Below, piece by piece: positions 63,101 through 64,000 of a stretch of DNA of 64,000 nucleotides; within the stretch, counting starts at the first letter, position 1; every line of letters begins with the position of its first letter. The stretch comes from Bacteroidales bacterium (GTDB taxonomy: Bacteria > Bacteroidota > Bacteroidia > Bacteroidales > UBA4417): positions 27,671 through 91,670 of the forward strand of contig JAURYB010000027.1 of the NCBI GenBank assembly GCA_030654075.1, written 5' to 3'. The notes below the pieces were generated by a model. The model searched no databases. It was given only the letters and a program-made list of their open reading frames with translations, and had not been told where the DNA came from. The position numbers and the translations under genes were made by a program.

Positions 63101-64000
63101 ATTCATCCCTTCTTCGAGCGATGGGGAATACCCTGAGGGCGCTTCATGAATTGCGGCTACCTCATCCGACCATTTAACCTGCTTATCTCCGAGAGTTACA
63201 CTCCATCCCCCGATTTTCACCAGTTCCTCAGCAATACGAAGCAAAATAAGGCTTTCCTTCAGCTTTTCCTCTTCCTTTCTCCGTTCGCTAATGTCCCTGA
63301 TAAAAACTGTTACCCCCTCAACTTCTTCATTCAGCCATATCGGATTCCAGTTGAACTCATAATATATATCCGGCTCAGGCTGGTGTTGTATTTCGGATAT
63401 GGCCTCCCCATTTAACGCACAATCCATACTGTTTTTGGCCAGCGCTCTGATTTCATCCAAATACATACAATCCAGGATATTCGTTCCAACCTTAATATCA
63501 GCGTTCCATACACTCTTCATCTCTTCGCGATGGTTTTCGTTAAACGCGGTGTAGCAATAATTTTTATCGAGGGAGAAAATAAGAATGTCTTTGGGGCTGT
63601 TAAGCAGGGATTTGAGAAGAGCATGCTGTGTTTCCTTTGCTTTTTCAGCCTGTTTGCGTATGGTAATATCCTGTCCCTGGGCGATGGTGGCAATGGGAGT
63701 TTTACCATCGGGTTCAAAAAGAGTGGCTGAATTCCAAAGTACTGTGCGTATGGAACCATCGAGGTGTAAAATTTCAATTTCAACCGTTTCCCAGCGTTCC
63801 CCTGAAAGTGTTTTTTGGATCAACTCCATCGATTTATCGGCAAGCGCTGGCGGAAACAGGATTTTTAAGGATTTCTTCAGTACATCCGCTTCCTTCAGAC
63901 CTGTCAGAGCTTCGAATGCCGGATTGAAGCGGGTGATGCACAATTGCGGATCCCAGACTATAATTGGGACATTGGCATAATTGACAAGGTTTTCGAGGTA
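60107..64000 (-). CDS. Multi-PAS/GAF sensor histidine kinase (N-terminus outside window)
   Basis: At least 1297 residues; the frame is open to the last base and has no start in view, because the first visible PAS (VPIIVWDPQL...ATIAQGQDITIRK) continues beyond it. The TTG at 63943 is inside that PAS. About seven PAS/PAC units follow each other, each ending in a DITERK-type motif, then a GAF domain (~residues 900-1050 of the visible frame), HisKA with SYSVSHDLRAPLRHISG, and HATPase with NNAVKFSATQP, DNGVGFDM and GTGIGLANVRRI. No membrane segment seen in the visible part, so it is cytoplasmic or anchored upstream. It likely signals to the adjacent CheY-like regulator. Confidence 0.92.
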   Translation of the reverse strand, partial: YLENLVNYANVPIIVWDPQLCITRFNPAFEALTGLKEADVLKKSLKILFPPALADKSMELIQKTLSGERWETVEIEILHLDGSIRTVLWNSATLFEPDGKTPIATIAQGQDITIRKQAEKAKETQHALLKSLLNSPKDILIFSLDKNYCYTAFNENHREEMKSVWNADIKVGTNILDCMYLDEIRALAKNSMDCALNGEAISEIQHQPEPDIYYEFNWNPIWLNEEVEGVTVFIRDISERRKEEEKLKESLILLRIAEELVKIGGWSVTLGDKQVKWSDEVAAIHEAPSGYSPSLEEGMNFYAPEFRERISSVFADCAGKGIPYNEELQIITMKGKRVWIQSIGEAVRDENGNIYKIQGAFQNITERKKAEENLNALNLRQEAILSAVPDIIVEVNNAVKYTWANRAGEEFFGDDIIGKDASYYFEGEQETYDLVQPLFKGDENIVYIESWQRRKDGEKRLLAWWCRVLKDENGDVAGALSTARDITESKLSQEALQKSEERYRSLLTNLDAGIVVHTPDTSILMNNRRASELLGLSEEQMKGKMAVDPEWKFVNENKVPLPVEEYPVNQVAATRMPFGNEILGVIRPHVNDIVWLTVNGFPVFDPHGKLLEILISFIEITERKKAEEALRLKNLVFDASLAANSIADLNGNITEANDAFLRIWGYPEKNEVLGKPIVHFIHDPGNAVAIITALNEQGEWEGDYIAKRKNGTPFNAHGVATSLKDINGNLIGFQSAVIDITERKRAEEALRESEQKFRDTVTFLDEGYYSVTFDGVLLEHNQAFCRILGFDIAEDLRGFHLPDFWFHPGERKEYQDQLSANGIISNYQIKAKKKTGEIISVLLSSHLVKDSENQPLRIEGIFIDISERIRGEESLQRLTKRLQTLHQVDQAILQAVDSPESIVQTTMQYILNMLKCKRTSVGIFNFERKEVKVFAAAIDVDTIVQAEKILSEDLYGDLNLLHQNKMEIIEDLKELKQPSSITQILIDEGIQSSINVALNSAKGLYGALNIGWEGPRKFTAEDLEIAGEVAGEISIAIEQARLLEETRRYATELEERVLNRTAQLEASKNEMEAFSYSVSHDLRAPLRHISGFVDLLNKSLGVTLPEKEKHYLETISDSAHQMGMLIDDLLQFSRTGRQEMQQAELDMNIVLRDAMQLIHHDTKSHDIKWTIAHLPAIYGDFPLLRLVWFNLVNNAVKFSATQPKPHIEIGFTDENLEFVFFVRDNGVGFDMQYAHKLFGVFQRLHPSSEFEGTGIGLANVRRIILKHGGRTWAESGLNKGAVFYFSIPKQAKQEVKK

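Overview
The window looks like a chromosomal segment of a Bacteroidetes (Bacteroidota) bacterium. Three things point there. Two secreted proteins end in type IX secretion (T9SS) sorting domains. Several genes and rnpB are preceded by the Bacteroidetes -7 box TAnnTTTG and lack a clear Shine-Dalgarno sequence. A large flexirubin/aryl-polyene-type gene cluster is present, with a tyrosine ammonia-lyase resembling the Flavobacterium johnsoniae enzyme. I cannot name the genus. I saw no tRNA, rRNA, CRISPR array, prophage or insertion-sequence transposase.

Layout. 1-1672: grpE (5' end outside the window) and dnaJ, with a strong terminator. 1893-4255: an ABC exporter pair. 4256-4727: two different tandem repeat arrays in front of an NtrC-type regulator (4728-5891). 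5910-7972: a diheme MauG/MbnH-like lipoprotein and an MbnP-like lipoprotein, probably a copper-linked enzyme/substrate pair. 8256-11313: DUF2027-Smr protein, glycosyltransferase, GNAT acetyltransferase. 11325-11503: a MITE-like element. 11563-14526: a T9SS-secreted repeat protein. 15115-15519: RNase P RNA. 15818-20614: a long TPR protein and an outer-membrane beta-barrel. 20886-25067 (minus): MATE transporter, receiver-Hpt protein, rlmN with a ferredoxin-reductase-like gene. 25350-29463 (plus): small membrane protein, VOC protein, membrane-anchored AraC regulator, YdcF protein, two unknown secreted proteins.

29547-53044 (minus) is one nearly gapless cluster of 22 genes for an aryl polyene. 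Tyrosine ammonia-lyase would make 4-coumarate and a PaaK-like ligase would activate it. Two carrier proteins, three complete ketosynthases, a Cys-less ketosynthase-like partner, a short ketosynthase-like protein, a FabG reductase and two hotdog dehydratases would extend it. A thioesterase, methyltransferases, LpxL/PlsC-type acyltransferases, a glycosyltransferase, a deacetylase, a phytoene-desaturase-like oxidoreductase and a C45 acyltransferase would tailor it. LolA-like proteins and an MMPL transporter would move it to the outer membrane. The resorcinol genes darA/darB of true flexirubin clusters and a phosphopantetheinyl transferase are not in the window.

53419-64000: a carboxylesterase, a second T9SS protein built of about 14 Asp-box repeats and flanked by a diverged ~150-bp direct repeat, a second copy of the MITE, and a signalling group (REC-PAS-kinase-REC, CheY-like regulator, and a kinase with seven PAS domains that runs off the window). 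Hairpin-forming palindromes lie between these signalling genes.
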